A stretch of DNA of 64,000 bases, taken from positions 4,216,001 to 4,280,000 of the forward strand of contig OZ247499.1 in assembly GCA_965233625.1 (NCBI GenBank), written 5' to 3'. Position 1 is the first letter of the stretch. Each line of letters begins with the position of its first letter. The notes under the pieces are model-generated. The model saw only the letters and a list, made by a program, of their open reading frames with translations, did not search any database and was not told the DNA's origin. Source of the DNA: G965233625 sp965233625 (lineage in GTDB: Bacteria > Planctomycetota > Planctomycetia > Pirellulales > Pirellulaceae). The position numbers were made by a program, and so were the translations under genes. Of the stretch, positions 16,241-26,068 are shown piece after piece.

Positions 16241-17335
16241 ATGCCTCACCAAGCATCATTACTACGGCACAGACCGCCCGCCAGTATCTTTCGCGGTTTA
16301 CTGCTACTTGTTACGGCGATCGGTATCACTTCAGGCGGATGCGATCTCATTAGGTCAGAGAGTGACCCGGCGCCGGAGAAGCAGATTCTGCTTGTCGAAA
16401 CACGGCCCGCAACGCTGGTGGAGCAGACAACGGTTACGGACATTTTCTTTGGCAAACTGATTCCCGTCCGCAAAGCCAGGCTGAGCTTTCAACAGGCCGG
16501 AATGGTCCGTTCTGTGTCAGCTAATCTTGGCGATCAGGCGGCCGCCGGCGCTGAACTGGCTAGTATCTCCCCGCCGATGCTGGCTGAGCAGATCAAACAG
16601 TTGAAAGAGTATATCGCGGGTTTGCAGCAAAGCGTTTCCGCCAGTCCGCCCGCGGAAGCCACTTCAATCAACCAGCAGATTCAAACGCGTCAGAACCAGC
16701 TGGCCGGACTCGAACGTCAGCAGGCGGCGTCTCAGATTGTGGCTCCCTACGACTGCCTGATTGCCGCGCGTGGTGTGGATGAGGGAGATGCGGTTTCGCC
16801 ATCCATCGCCGCGTTCCAGGTGATTGAAGACAAGCAGCCGAAGATCGAAACGCAGTTGCCACGCGACGTGGTGCGACAACTGGAACAAGGCGCCGTCATG
16901 AGTGTGCAACTGGAAGGAATGAAGTATCCGCTGAAGCTACTACGACGGTCGCCGGAAGTGAACGCCGCCGCAGGTGTGAAAACGGTGCTTAGCTTTTCTG
17001 AGACGCTGCCGCGGCGTCTCTGGGATTTTGGCAGCGTGGTTGAATTGCAGCTGGTCAGCCAGCAGAAGACGGCCGGCTATGAAGTGCCAGTGTCAGCCCT
17101 TGTCAGTCCTGGCGATGGCGTCTGGTCCGTGATGGTGGCTGTCCGGGGCGAAGACAACAGCGTGCGCATCGCCCGCCGCCTGGTCACCATTCTGCAAGCG
17201 GACGAAGATACGGCGCTGGTCACGGGTTCGCTTTCCCAGGGAGAAGCAGTTGTTGTCCGCGGCGCCCACCGAGTTGTTCCCGGACAGCAGGTGCGGACAG
17301 GTGCAGCAGAGCCCGCGCAGGAACCGGCCTCATGA
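16241..17335 (+). CDS. RND efflux pump periplasmic adaptor subunit
   Basis: A 364-residue lipoprotein (membrane fusion protein, HlyD/AcrA type). Signal sequence with lipobox TSGGC at about residue 34. Visible landmarks are the biotinyl-lipoyl-like halves around IPVRKARLSFQQAGMV and VAPYDCLIAARGVDEGDAVSP, with a short coiled coil between them, then beta-barrel and membrane-proximal parts (VPVSALVSPGDGVWSVMV, VVVRGAHRVVPGQQVR). The stop overlaps the ATG of the pump gene (ATGATGG at 17332), so the two are translationally coupled. No outer-membrane TolC partner is next to them. Substrate is unknown. Confidence 0.9.
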   Translation: MPHQASLLRHRPPASIFRGLLLLVTAIGITSGGCDLIRSESDPAPEKQILLVETRPATLVEQTTVTDIFFGKLIPVRKARLSFQQAGMVRSVSANLGDQAAAGAELASISPPMLAEQIKQLKEYIAGLQQSVSASPPAEATSINQQIQTRQNQLAGLERQQAASQIVAPYDCLIAARGVDEGDAVSPSIAAFQVIEDKQPKIETQLPRDVVRQLEQGAVMSVQLEGMKYPLKLLRRSPEVNAAAGVKTVLSFSETLPRRLWDFGSVVELQLVSQQKTAGYEVPVSALVSPGDGVWSVMVAVRGEDNSVRIARRLVTILQADEDTALVTGSLSQGEAVVVRGAHRVVPGQQVRTGAAEPAQEPAS

Positions 17336-20300
17336 TGGCGCTTTATCTGCAACGCCACCCGCGGATTTTACTCCTGGTGCTGTGCGTGATCGTTGTATCC
17401 GGCGGCGCGGCTTATTTTGTTATGCCTCATCTGGAAGACCCGGTGCTTAGCCGCCGGGTTGGCATTGTGGCAACCTCGTATCCCGGCGCCAGCCCGCAGC
17501 AGGTTGAATCGCTGGTGACGATCCCGCTGGAACAGCAACTAGGTAGCATCGCCGGCATCAAACAGGTGCGGTCAACCAGCCAATCCGGCGTTTCCACCGT
17601 TGTGATCGAACTGGAAGATCGCATCAGCGATGTCGAACCTGTCTGGAGCATTGTCCGCAGCCGCATCAGCAACGCGGCGCCGGCGTTGCCAGACGCCTGC
17701 GCGGCGCCAGCGCTGGAAGTCGTTCCGCTCAAAGCCTACGCCGCAATTATCGCCATCCGCGCAGCGCAACCAGCCGCGCAAGGCAGCGTCGCGCAAAAGC
17801 GGCAACTGGCGGCGTTGGGAAGGATTGCCAAACGCCTGGAAGCGAAAATTCTGGCTATCTCTGGCACCGAACTTGTGAAGACTTCCGGGCTTTCTCAGGA
17901 AGAAATCGTGGTTCAGGTTCCGCCGGAGAAGCTCGCCTCGATGGGCGTTTCAACAGGCAGAATCGCCGCGCAGGTGCAGCATTACCTTACCCGGCAGACC
18001 GCGGGCGTTGTCCGCGAAACATCCGGCGAAATTTCTTTGCAGATGCATCACCCCGGCGACCCGGTCGAACAAATCAAAAACGTGATGGTCACCTACGGCG
18101 CACGTGGCGAAACCATCCGTCTGGCGGAAGTGGCAAGTGTCGAAAAACGGCTGCAATCGCCGCCGGTGTCCGCGGCCATTATTGACGGGCAGCCCGCCGT
18201 AGTGCTTTCGGCAACGGTCAATGACGAGCTTCGCATCGCGGACTGGCACGCCAGGCTTGACACAATTCTGTCACAGCAGCAGAAGGAGTCGGGCGAAGAC
18301 GTGCAGATTGAAACACTTTTCGCACAGCGTGACCACATTGCGACGCGGATGAACGCGCTGCTGACAAACCTGGGCGTTGGAATCCTGGCGGTCACGCTGG
18401 TTGTGCTGCTGCTGATGGGGTGGCGGAGCATGCTGGTTGTCGCTGCCACGCTGCCGCTCTCCGCAATGATGGTGCTGGCCGCCATGCGTTTGATGGGCGT
18501 GCCGGTGCATCAGATGTCTGTCACCGGGCTGATCGTCGCGCTGGGTCTGCTGATCGATAATGCAATCGTCATTGTCGAAGAAGTACGCAGCCGCCTCCTA
18601 AGCGGCGCCACCGTGACTGCGGCCATTGGCGATTCCGTCCGTCACCTGCAGATGCCGCTGCTTGTTTCGACGGCGACAACCGTGCTGGCCTTCCTGCCCG
18701 TCGCCACGCTGTCCGGACCCGCCGGCGAGTTCACCGGCAGCATTGCCATCAGCGTGATTCTGGCAGTGATCGCCTCGTTTCTACTCGCCATGAGTGTGCT
18801 GCCCGCAGCGGTCGGCCTGCTCAAGGTGAACCCTTCTCAGCAGGGCGTTGTCGCGCGTGGCATCTCTTCCCAGTGGTTAACTTCGGTGTACGAAAAAACG
18901 CTTTCGGCCGCGTTCCGCTATCCGTTGCTGGCTATCTTCGTGGCGTCCGTGGCGCCACTTTCGGGGTTTGCCGTTGCGACGTATCTGCCGGTGCAGTTTT
19001 TTCCACCTTCAGACCGCGCGCAGTTGCAGGTGGAAGTAGAACTCCCCGCCCGGCAGTCGCACGAGGCCACGCTGGAAACCGTGCAGCAGTTGCGACGACG
19101 CATCGCCACAGACAAGGCGGTGCGCAGGCAGCACTGGTTCCTGGGCGAAAGCGCGCCGACGTTCTACTACAACGTCGTGCCCCGGCGTCGTAATGCGAGC
19201 CACTACGCGCAGGCGATTGTCGATCTTCATTCCGCCGCACACACCCGCGACATCACACGCCGCTTGCAGCGTCTATTGGACGAGGCTGCCCCGCACGCCC
19301 GCATCGTCGTCCGGCAGCTTGAACAAGGGCCGCCGTTCGATGCGCCGCTGGAACTGCGTGTCACCGGCCCGGATATCGGGGAACTGAAGTCTCTGGGCAG
19401 CCAGTTGCGGGCGGTGCTGGCTGGAGGACCCGCCGTCACGCATACGCGTTCTGACCTGGAAGAAACCGTTCCGCAGTTAGAGGTGCAGGTGGACCCGGCG
19501 AGAGCCAGCGCCGCAGGCCTCGATCCGCTGGAGGTTTCGCGTCAACTTTACACGTCGCTGGAAGGGGCGCCTGCGGGAACGGTGTTCGACGGTGACCAGG
19601 ATCTGTCAGTCCGGGTCAAAGCGGCGCTGGGCGATAAACATCAAATGAAACGCCTGGCAGCCTTGCCGCTGCAAGCTCCGCCTCGGGGCGGCCCGCGTGT
19701 TGATCCCGCAACAGGACAGCCACTCACGGGATTAACCGGGGCGCCGCTGCACGATGTTGCGGAGGTGAAACTCTCCGCCGGTGTTGGTTCTATCGTGCGG
19801 ATTGATGGCCGCCGGGTGAATGAAGTGAAGGCTTACCTTCAGGCGGGCGTGCTGCCTTCGCACGCGATGGCGGACTTTGAGAAACGGCTAGCGGCGACGG
19901 ACTTTACACTGCCGCCAGGTTACAGCGTGCAGCGTGGCGGTGAGGCGGAACAGCGTTCACAGGCCGTCAATAGTCTGATCGCTAACGGCTTTATCATCTT
20001 CGCCGTGATGGTGCTCACGCTGGTGGCGGCGTTCGGTTCGTTCCGTTGCATGCTGATTATTGCGGCCGTGGGTGGACTGGCCGTGGGCATGGCGCCACTG
20101 ACGCTGGCGTGCTCTGGCTATGCGTTCGGGTTTATGGCCGTGGTCGGCGCGATGGGGCTAGTCGGTGTCGCGATTAACGATTCCATCGTGGTGCTGGCCG
20201 CCATCCGCGCCGATGCAGACGCCCGCACCGGCGACCGCCAGGCGATGGTCCGCGTGGTGTCTGGCTGCACCCGGCATATTCTGGCAACGACCTTAACGAC

Positions 20301-20457
20301 CATCGCCGGCTTCACGCCGCTAATTCTTTCCGGCGGTGGATTCTGGCCGCCGCTGGCCGTGATCATCGGCGGTGGTGTCGGCGGAGCAACCTTTCTGGCT
20401 TTATACTTCACGCCCGCCATGCATCTGCTGACCGGCAGCAGCCAGCCGCAATCGTGA
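17332..20457 (+). CDS. RND family efflux transporter, AcrB-type permease
   Basis: A 1041-residue inner-membrane pump, the normal length for an AcrB/MexB homologue. The N-terminal TM1 (ILLLVLCVIVVSGGAAYFVM) is followed by a large periplasmic domain with PGASPQQVESLVTIPLEQQLG, then TM2-6 with the proton-relay helix GLIVALGLLIDNAIVIVEEV and STATTVLAFLPVA. The second half repeats the pattern: VMVLTLVAAFGSF, GAMGLVGVAINDSIVVLAAI and the TM region at the end. Acidic Asp and Asn residues sit where the relay residues are expected. It works with the adaptor encoded just upstream, driven by the proton gradient. Substrates cannot be read from sequence. Confidence 0.93.
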   Translation: MMALYLQRHPRILLLVLCVIVVSGGAAYFVMPHLEDPVLSRRVGIVATSYPGASPQQVESLVTIPLEQQLGSIAGIKQVRSTSQSGVSTVVIELEDRISDVEPVWSIVRSRISNAAPALPDACAAPALEVVPLKAYAAIIAIRAAQPAAQGSVAQKRQLAALGRIAKRLEAKILAISGTELVKTSGLSQEEIVVQVPPEKLASMGVSTGRIAAQVQHYLTRQTAGVVRETSGEISLQMHHPGDPVEQIKNVMVTYGARGETIRLAEVASVEKRLQSPPVSAAIIDGQPAVVLSATVNDELRIADWHARLDTILSQQQKESGEDVQIETLFAQRDHIATRMNALLTNLGVGILAVTLVVLLLMGWRSMLVVAATLPLSAMMVLAAMRLMGVPVHQMSVTGLIVALGLLIDNAIVIVEEVRSRLLSGATVTAAIGDSVRHLQMPLLVSTATTVLAFLPVATLSGPAGEFTGSIAISVILAVIASFLLAMSVLPAAVGLLKVNPSQQGVVARGISSQWLTSVYEKTLSAAFRYPLLAIFVASVAPLSGFAVATYLPVQFFPPSDRAQLQVEVELPARQSHEATLETVQQLRRRIATDKAVRRQHWFLGESAPTFYYNVVPRRRNASHYAQAIVDLHSAAHTRDITRRLQRLLDEAAPHARIVVRQLEQGPPFDAPLELRVTGPDIGELKSLGSQLRAVLAGGPAVTHTRSDLEETVPQLEVQVDPARASAAGLDPLEVSRQLYTSLEGAPAGTVFDGDQDLSVRVKAALGDKHQMKRLAALPLQAPPRGGPRVDPATGQPLTGLTGAPLHDVAEVKLSAGVGSIVRIDGRRVNEVKAYLQAGVLPSHAMADFEKRLAATDFTLPPGYSVQRGGEAEQRSQAVNSLIANGFIIFAVMVLTLVAAFGSFRCMLIIAAVGGLAVGMAPLTLACSGYAFGFMAVVGAMGLVGVAINDSIVVLAAIRADADARTGDRQAMVRVVSGCTRHILATTLTTIAGFTPLILSGGGFWPPLAVIIGGGVGGATFLALYFTPAMHLLTGSSQPQS

Positions 20458-20477
20458 TGTTATGATTGATCACTAAA

Positions 20478-20553
20478 GCCGTAGGGCGGCGCCCGCCTCC
20501 CGACGTTTGACGTCGAACGCGCGACATCGGCAGGCAGGCGCCTGCCCTACGGG
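20478..20553. repeat. Dispersed palindromic repeat, copy 2
   Basis: Arms CCGTAGGGCGGCGCCCGCC and GGCAGGCAGGCGCCTGCCC plus TACGG lie either side of a spacer of about 30 bases, between the RND gene and the methyltransferase gene. The pairing is less perfect than in the copy at 9261-9336, with several G-T and mismatched positions, but the CAGGCGCCTG core and CCGTAGG/CCTACGG ends are shared. It may act as a transcription attenuator between the two genes. Confidence 0.65.
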
Positions 20554-20607
20554 TTGAAGGTGATTTCACCTGGATAAAAGCTTCATTGAGAAACTGAAAG
20601 ACCGTGC

Positions 20608-21474
20608 GTGTTTAGTTCCGATCAGTATCAACTGCTTGATTTTGGCGACGGCCGCAAGTTAGAGCGATTTGGCGACCACGTTGTAGACCGCCCTGCGCCT
20701 GCGGCGGAAAACATCACACGCAGCGACGCAGCGCTCTGGAAAACGGCGACCATGCGGTTTGAAAAACAGCCCGGCGGACGCGGCGTCTGGAAGCCTGTTG
20801 TGGCGGAAAATGCGACGTGGCATATCCGCCACGATGGTTTGCAGATGGAACTGTCGCCTAATGAAACCGGACAGATCGGCGTCTTTCCTGAACATGCCGG
20901 CACGTGGAACTGGCTTGCCGCGCAGATTGCCGGCCGCACAGCAGAGGACGGCGGCCCGCTGCGGGTGCTGAACCTGTTTGCCTATACGGGCGGCGCCACG
21001 CTGGTTGCGGCGATGGCGGGCGCCGCGGTGACGCATGTAGATTCAGCCCGCAGCGTGGTGGCCCGCGCACGGCATAACGCATCGCTCTGTGATGGCGATG
21101 TGCAGGCGCGGTGGATTGTGGAAGATGTGCGGAAGTTTGTCCGTCGCGAAGTCAAACGCGGCAACTTTTATCACGGCGTTATTCTCGATCCGCCTACCTA
21201 CGGACACGGTGCGAAAGGTGAAGTCTGGAAGGTCGGCCAGCATCTGATGCCGCTGCTGGAATTGTGTGGCGAAGTAACGGCGCAGGACCGCCGGTTCGTA
21301 CTGCTGACCTGCCACTCGCCGGGCTTCGGCGCCGCGGAATTGCAGGCCTGTTTATCCGATGCCATCTTCGGCAGTTGTGCCTGCGGCGCTGCCGCCCGGC
21401 CGCTGACGCTTTCGACCGCGGATGGCCGGCAATTGCGCACGGGTTACGCCGCACAGTGGCCAGGGCCGCGGTGA
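20608..21474 (+). CDS. Class I SAM-dependent methyltransferase (RlmI/RlmK-like)
   Basis: A 288-residue methyltransferase from a GTG start; the ribosome binding site is weak. The SAM-binding motif I is NLFAYTGGATLVAAMAGA, with an acidic VDSARSVV next, and the catalytic motif IV is ILDPPTYGHG, which matches 23S rRNA m5C/m2G methyltransferases of the RlmI/RlmL group. It lacks the N-terminal PUA domain of RlmI, so the RNA target is uncertain; shorter homologues of this kind are common in planctomycetes. It stands alone after a palindromic repeat. Confidence 0.82.
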   Translation: MFSSDQYQLLDFGDGRKLERFGDHVVDRPAPAAENITRSDAALWKTATMRFEKQPGGRGVWKPVVAENATWHIRHDGLQMELSPNETGQIGVFPEHAGTWNWLAAQIAGRTAEDGGPLRVLNLFAYTGGATLVAAMAGAAVTHVDSARSVVARARHNASLCDGDVQARWIVEDVRKFVRREVKRGNFYHGVILDPPTYGHGAKGEVWKVGQHLMPLLELCGEVTAQDRRFVLLTCHSPGFGAAELQACLSDAIFGSCACGAAARPLTLSTADGRQLRTGYAAQWPGPR

Positions 21475-21712
21475 TTTTAACCTCAGTAACATCTCTGCCT
21501 GATGTGCCGGTTCTTCCGCGCGACGGTTGCAAAAACCGTCACGCTGTGCAAGGAACTCGCAGAACCCTGGCAGCCCTGCCGGGTTAAGTAGAATGTGCCG
21601 CCCGGTGCGGCGATCTTTTCCTGGATGCTTATCCTCTGACATGGCGAATCGTGTCGCATAGTTTCAATATGCGTAGTCCTCGCCGTCATCTTATCTATTA
21701 AGGCAGATTTTC

Positions 21713-22870
21713 ATGTTCAAGCATGTGCTATTTTCGTGCGCGGTTGGCGCCCTTGTTTTTGCTTCGTCCCTGGAACTCTACGCCCGCGGTCCTGGCGGCG
21801 GTGGACGCGGCGGACGCAGTGGCGGGGCGTCCCGCGGTGTAAGAAGTGGCGGCGGTCGAAGCGGCGGCGGCTTCTCTGGCGGAATCAAAACGGGTGGGCT
21901 TTCCGGCGGTGTAAAACCCGGCGGACTCTCTGGCGGCGCCCGTCCGCAGAGCCTGCCATCGGCGCCTGGTCGAAGCAACGTTTCGCCGTTGGGCGGCGGG
22001 GCGCCGGGTAACTTCAACCTGCCTGCAACGGGCGCCCGGCCGGGCGGGCTGGGAGATGTTTCGCCACGTAGTCTAAATCCATCGCAGAGGGATTTGCAGA
22101 ACTTCCTCGACGGCGACCGTTCAGCCGGGCAGCACCGGCCGGCCGATGTTGAAGGGCGCCGGAGTACGGCTGCTTCGCACCTTGAGAGTCACACCCATCC
22201 CTACGCGCAGCACTGGCAACAGCACGCGGGCAGCATCGCGCAGCAAGCTCATCAGGCGTACCATGCCAGCAATTTCCCGTTCGCCAGTCATTGGGCCAAT
22301 GCCCATCCTTATGCGGCAAAGTACGGCTGGGCCGTGCATGGCTACCACCCGCTGACTACGGCCACCTGGGCTGCCGCGGTCGCCTGGACCGCTGGCGCCA
22401 CCAGCGGAACCTACAGCTACAACTATCCGGCCACCGTGGTGTACGAGTCGGGCGATGTCTACATCGACGGCCAGGCAGCAGGCAGCGCCGCGACTTATTC
22501 GCAACAGGCCACCACACTCGCCGCCACCGGCGCCCAAGCGAAAACCACAGCGGCGGACGAGTGGCTTCCACTGGGCGTGTTCGCCATCGCCCCGGACAAC
22601 GTGCAACAGCCCATCGCCCTGGCGCAACTGGCGGTGAATAAATCAGGTGTGATCGACGGCGCCTACTACGATACAATTTCCGATAGCATGCAGCCGATCC
22701 AAGGCTCCATCGATGCCAAGACCGGCCGCGCCGCGTGGAGCGTGGCAGGGAATCAGAAAGCCACCTTCGAAACCACGTTGCAGGCCCTGACCCGCGACAA
22801 CGGCCCCCTGCTGCTACACCTGCAAGGTAGCCAGCTACAACACTGGTCGCTGGCCCGGATGAAGAAATAA
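21713..22870 (+). CDS. Glycine-rich secreted protein of a planctomycete family
   Basis: A 385-residue exported protein, signal peptide ending near SSLELYA. The first 100 residues are low complexity, with RGPGGGGRGGRSGG and repeats of the form GGLSGGVKPGG. The middle has HPYAQHWQQHAGSIAQQAHQAYHASNFPFASHW with repeated H-P-Y-A, then aromatic- and Ala-rich sequence. The C-terminal 130 residues are a small beta domain (EWLPLGVFAIAPDN, VAGNQKATFETTL). Families like this are abundant in planctomycetes, sometimes mis-named protocadherin. Function is unknown. The repetitive start could extend out of the cell surface. Confidence 0.8.
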   Translation: MFKHVLFSCAVGALVFASSLELYARGPGGGGRGGRSGGASRGVRSGGGRSGGGFSGGIKTGGLSGGVKPGGLSGGARPQSLPSAPGRSNVSPLGGGAPGNFNLPATGARPGGLGDVSPRSLNPSQRDLQNFLDGDRSAGQHRPADVEGRRSTAASHLESHTHPYAQHWQQHAGSIAQQAHQAYHASNFPFASHWANAHPYAAKYGWAVHGYHPLTTATWAAAVAWTAGATSGTYSYNYPATVVYESGDVYIDGQAAGSAATYSQQATTLAATGAQAKTTAADEWLPLGVFAIAPDNVQQPIALAQLAVNKSGVIDGAYYDTISDSMQPIQGSIDAKTGRAAWSVAGNQKATFETTLQALTRDNGPLLLHLQGSQLQHWSLARMKK

Positions 22871-22881
22871 GCGAGGTCTAG

Positions 22882-23214
22882 ATGTCGCTAGCCGGATTCA
22901 CCGCGGGTGTTGTTTTTCTCGTTTTCGCCGTGGTGATTCTGGTGGCGGTAAGTTATCTGCTGCCCCGTACATTCGGGCTGCCAGGATTGATCGCCGCGCA
23001 CCTCAATACGGTCTTCAGCATGTTTGTTATTCTGGCCGGATATCACATCTGGCTGGATCTGCCAGAGGAGATGCCGGTCGCCATTGAGATTGCGGTGGTC
23101 GCGGGCCCCCTGGGCATGTGCTTCAACTTTGCCATGCTGCCGCTATCAATCTGGGCGATGTTCCGCTGGCGACGGTTATCTCCACTTTCGCCCCGGTACG
23201 AAGATGGTGTATGA
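22882..23214 (+). CDS. Small integral membrane protein, unknown function
   Basis: A 110-residue protein starting 11 bp after the glycine-rich gene. Four hydrophobic stretches are visible (LAGFTAGVVFLVFAVVILVAV, a middle pair, and LGMCFNFAMLPLSIWAMF), so it is probably a polytopic inner-membrane protein. No motif is recognised. Its close spacing to the preceding gene suggests co-transcription. Confidence 0.6.
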   Translation: MSLAGFTAGVVFLVFAVVILVAVSYLLPRTFGLPGLIAAHLNTVFSMFVILAGYHIWLDLPEEMPVAIEIAVVAGPLGMCFNFAMLPLSIWAMFRWRRLSPLSPRYEDGV

Positions 23215-23253
23215 CATTGGCCAGCCAAATGGGATGAAAGGTTGCGCCGCCAT

Positions 23254-24048
23254 ATGCATACGCGAATCCATCACCTCAATTGTGGCACGCTACGGGTCGA
23301 GGGGTATCCCGTCGTTGTCTGTCACTGCCTGTTGCTGGAGGACGCTGCCGGCCTGGCGCTGGTGGATACGGGTATTGGATTGCTGGACGTTGCGGAGCCG
23401 GCGGTGCGGTTGGGCCGTGAGTTGGTTGAGGCGGCGGGGTTTCAGTTTCATGCATCGGATACCGCGGTGCGGCGGATTGCGGAACTGGGTCTGGCGCCTG
23501 AAGACGTCGGGCACATCGTGTTAACGCATGCAGACGCCGATCATACGGGCGGGCTGGCGGATTTCCCGGCTGCGAAGGTTCATCTCGCCGCGGAAGAACA
23601 TCAGGCTGTCGCCAGCGGGCACGGGCGATACGTGCAGACGCACTTCGCCCATCAGCCGCATTGGGTGACCTACGATGCCACGCAGACGGTTGACTGGTTT
23701 GGCGTCGCGGCCCGGCCGGTTCGCCTTGGCTTCGCCTCGCAGGTGCTGCTTGTGCCGCTACCCGGTCACACCGCCGGCCATTGCGGCGTAGCCGTTCAGC
23801 AACACGACGGGTGGCTGCTGCATGTGGGCGACGCATATTATCTGCGTGCGGAGATTAGTGCCGCCCAGCACCCGGTGTCTGCGCTGGCTTCGCAAAGAGC
23901 AGAAAGCGATGAACAACGGCTGGCAAGCCTGCAAGAGATCCGCCGGCTGTATGAAGACCATCGCACACAGATTCAGTTCTGTGGCTACCACGACTTTACG
24001 GAACTGCCGGCCGACGTGCAGTTACGCGTCAATCAACTGCCCGGTTGA
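23254..24048 (+). CDS. MBL-fold metallo-hydrolase (lactonase-like)
   Basis: A 264-residue protein from the ATG at 23254, the frame being open back to a TTG. The zinc-binding motif HADADHTGG (HxHxDH pattern with the first His replaced by the usual TH-A-D-A-D-H layout of this subfamily) lies near residue 90; LPGHTAGHCGV and VGDAYY supply further ligands. The N-terminal HHLNCGTL fits the quorum-quenching lactonase/glyoxalase II group. Probable role is hydrolysis of a lactone, ester or phosphate; the substrate is not defined. It is near the OYE gene on the same strand but its stop is 109 bp before that gene's start. Confidence 0.85.
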   Translation: MHTRIHHLNCGTLRVEGYPVVVCHCLLLEDAAGLALVDTGIGLLDVAEPAVRLGRELVEAAGFQFHASDTAVRRIAELGLAPEDVGHIVLTHADADHTGGLADFPAAKVHLAAEEHQAVASGHGRYVQTHFAHQPHWVTYDATQTVDWFGVAARPVRLGFASQVLLVPLPGHTAGHCGVAVQQHDGWLLHVGDAYYLRAEISAAQHPVSALASQRAESDEQRLASLQEIRRLYEDHRTQIQFCGYHDFTELPADVQLRVNQLPG

Positions 24049-24157
24049 CTGCCCTTTCGTGTGCGAACCAGCGGCGCCTGATGCATTCCGGGCGATTCGT
24101 GATAATATGCGTGCTGACATCTGTTTGCAGCATTCCGCCATTTGTAGAAAACCCGCT

Positions 24158-25615
24158 ATGCCGTCGTACAAGAAAGTTGCTCAACTAAAGACAGTGGAGA
24201 AGTTCCGTGGCCGGTTGGATGAACTTGGTCTCTCTCTGCCGTGCGACGATCAGATTCTGACCGCGGCGGACGGGTCGCCGATGGCCGCGGCGATGCAGGT
24301 GGGCGACTTTACGGTTGGCAACCGCTGGTGCATTCATCCCATGGAAGGCTGGGACGCGCACAACGATGGCTCTCCTTCGGAACATACCTTAAGGCGGTGG
24401 CGTAATTTCGGCGCCAGCGGGGCGAAGCTGATCTGGGGCGGAGAGGCAGCCGCCGTCCAGCCCGATGGCCGCGCGAATCCGAATCAGACCCTGGCCATCC
24501 CTGACAATCTCGACGGGTTGAAGAAGCTGTTTCATGAATGCGTGAGCACGCACCACGGTATGTACGGCGATGATGGCGATCTGTTGATGGGCCTGCAACT
24601 GACGCACTCAGGCAGATACTCGCGGCCCAATTCCAAACAGCTTGAACCACGCATCGCGTACCGCCACCCGCTGCTCGACGGCCGGACCGGGATCGATTCG
24701 GATGATGTTGTGTGGACAGACGATGAACTGCACCGGCTGATTGACACCTACGTGGCAGCGGCCGGGCTGGCGAAAGACGCGGGCTTTCACTTCGTTGATG
24801 TCAAAGCCTGTCACGGCTATCTGCTGCACGAGTTTCTCAGCGCCCGCACACGTCCGGGACCGTTTGGCGGTGACCTTGCGGGCCGGGCGAATCTGCTGAC
24901 ATCCATCATCGGGCGGATTCAGGATGCACACCCGGAACTGATGATCGGCGTGCGGCTGAGCATCTTTGATATGATCCCGTTTCAGGCCGGGCTGGAATCT
25001 GGCGAACCGATGCAACATGCGCATCTGGGCGACTACGAATGGGGGTTCGGCGTTTCAGCCAGCAACCCGCTGGAATACGATCTGACCGAACCGCTGCAGC
25101 TGCTGGGCATGTTGCAGCAGGCGGGTGTTGCTGCCGTGAATCTTTCGGCTGGTTCACCTTATTACAACCCGCACATTCAACGGCCCGCCATCTTCCCGCC
25201 CAGCGATGGTTATCAGCCGCCTGAAGATCCGCTGGTGGGCGTCGTCCGTCAGATTCACGCGGTCAAGCAATGCAAAGAAGCGTATCCAGACCTGCCGATG
25301 GTGGGCACCGGATATTCGTACCTGCAAGATTATCTGCCGCATGTCGCCCAGGCGGTGGTGCGGCAGGACTGGGTCGATAGCGTCGGGCTGGGCCGGATGG
25401 TGCTCTCGCACTGGGAACTGCCCGCCGACACGCTGACCAAAGGCGCCGTGATCCGTAAGAAAATCTGCCGGACGTTCAGCGACTGCACCACGGGGCCGCG
25501 TAACGGCATGCTCAGCGGTTGTTTTCCCTTAGATCCGTACTATAAAGCGCTGCCCGAAGCTGCGGAGCTGAAGGATATTAAACAACAGATCAAACAAGCA
25601 GGAGCGGAAAGTTGA
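24158..25615 (+). CDS. NADH:flavin oxidoreductase (Old Yellow Enzyme family)
   Basis: A 485-residue FMN-dependent (beta/alpha)8 barrel protein. The start at the ATG at 24158 follows the upstream MBL gene; the frame stays open further back across that gene in another frame, which is not used. Landmarks include the opening FTVGNRWCIHPMEGWDAHNDGSP, GLQLTHSGRYSRPN, KACHGYLLHEFLSARTRPG, VRLSIFDMIPFQ and GRMVLSHWELP. No C-terminal FAD/4Fe-4S half of 2,4-dienoyl-CoA reductase is present. The substrate could be an enone or nitro compound. It overlaps the next small gene by four bases. Confidence 0.85.
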   Translation: MPSYKKVAQLKTVEKFRGRLDELGLSLPCDDQILTAADGSPMAAAMQVGDFTVGNRWCIHPMEGWDAHNDGSPSEHTLRRWRNFGASGAKLIWGGEAAAVQPDGRANPNQTLAIPDNLDGLKKLFHECVSTHHGMYGDDGDLLMGLQLTHSGRYSRPNSKQLEPRIAYRHPLLDGRTGIDSDDVVWTDDELHRLIDTYVAAAGLAKDAGFHFVDVKACHGYLLHEFLSARTRPGPFGGDLAGRANLLTSIIGRIQDAHPELMIGVRLSIFDMIPFQAGLESGEPMQHAHLGDYEWGFGVSASNPLEYDLTEPLQLLGMLQQAGVAAVNLSAGSPYYNPHIQRPAIFPPSDGYQPPEDPLVGVVRQIHAVKQCKEAYPDLPMVGTGYSYLQDYLPHVAQAVVRQDWVDSVGLGRMVLSHWELPADTLTKGAVIRKKICRTFSDCTTGPRNGMLSGCFPLDPYYKALPEAAELKDIKQQIKQAGAES

Positions 25616-25983
25616 GCCGGCTCGCAGATTACTTCACCGCAGGCAATGTGGTCTGCGTCCTGCTTTACATCGCGATGATCTCGGGCATTGTGGCGGGCTT
25701 CTACCGCGCCCGCGGATGGGCGAAGGAGACGTATCTCTCCGAAGAAGAACACGCCAACTGGAACAAGTGGCGTGACGATGCCAAGCAGCAGGCCGAAGGC
25801 GACGGCCCGGTCAAACGCCGCCCACCCAAGAGCAAAGCGCCGCCCGCGCTGGTGCTGACGCAGGATTACTTCCCGCAGTTCCTGACCATCGCGCTGGTGC
25901 TAAGCACCGCACTGTTCGTCACCATGACCTACATGATCCGCGGCGCCATGCGCTCGCCGGGTAAGGTTTATGCGGATGAGTAG
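25612..25983 (+). CDS. Small two-helix membrane protein, unknown
   Basis: A 123-residue protein whose TTG start overlaps the stop of the OYE gene (TTGA at 25612), with GGAG just upstream, which argues for translational coupling. It has an N-terminal membrane helix (VVCVLLYIAMISGIVAGFY), a charged central part with KRRPPKSKAPPA, and a second helix (FLTIALVLSTALFVTMTYM). No known domain. It might anchor or partner the OYE reductase. Confidence 0.55.
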   Translation: MSRLADYFTAGNVVCVLLYIAMISGIVAGFYRARGWAKETYLSEEEHANWNKWRDDAKQQAEGDGPVKRRPPKSKAPPALVLTQDYFPQFLTIALVLSTALFVTMTYMIRGAMRSPGKVYADE

Positions 25984-26068
25984 CGGCGCTTTTGAGCATG
26001 TATAATGTTTCAAAGTGCTTACTGCCTCAACCTTCCCACCTCCAAAGAATCCCACCCCGGAGCCTTCT

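Noticed and set aside
21522..21540. Hairpin GACGGTT/AACCGTC as terminator or riboswitch
   Set aside because: Seven-base arms with a short loop but no T run follow it, and it lies 50 bases after a stop; no known RNA family core is seen.
23822..24157. Extended N-terminus of the OYE gene
   Set aside because: The 112 extra codons overlap the MBL-hydrolase gene in another frame; the family opening starts after the ATG at 24158.
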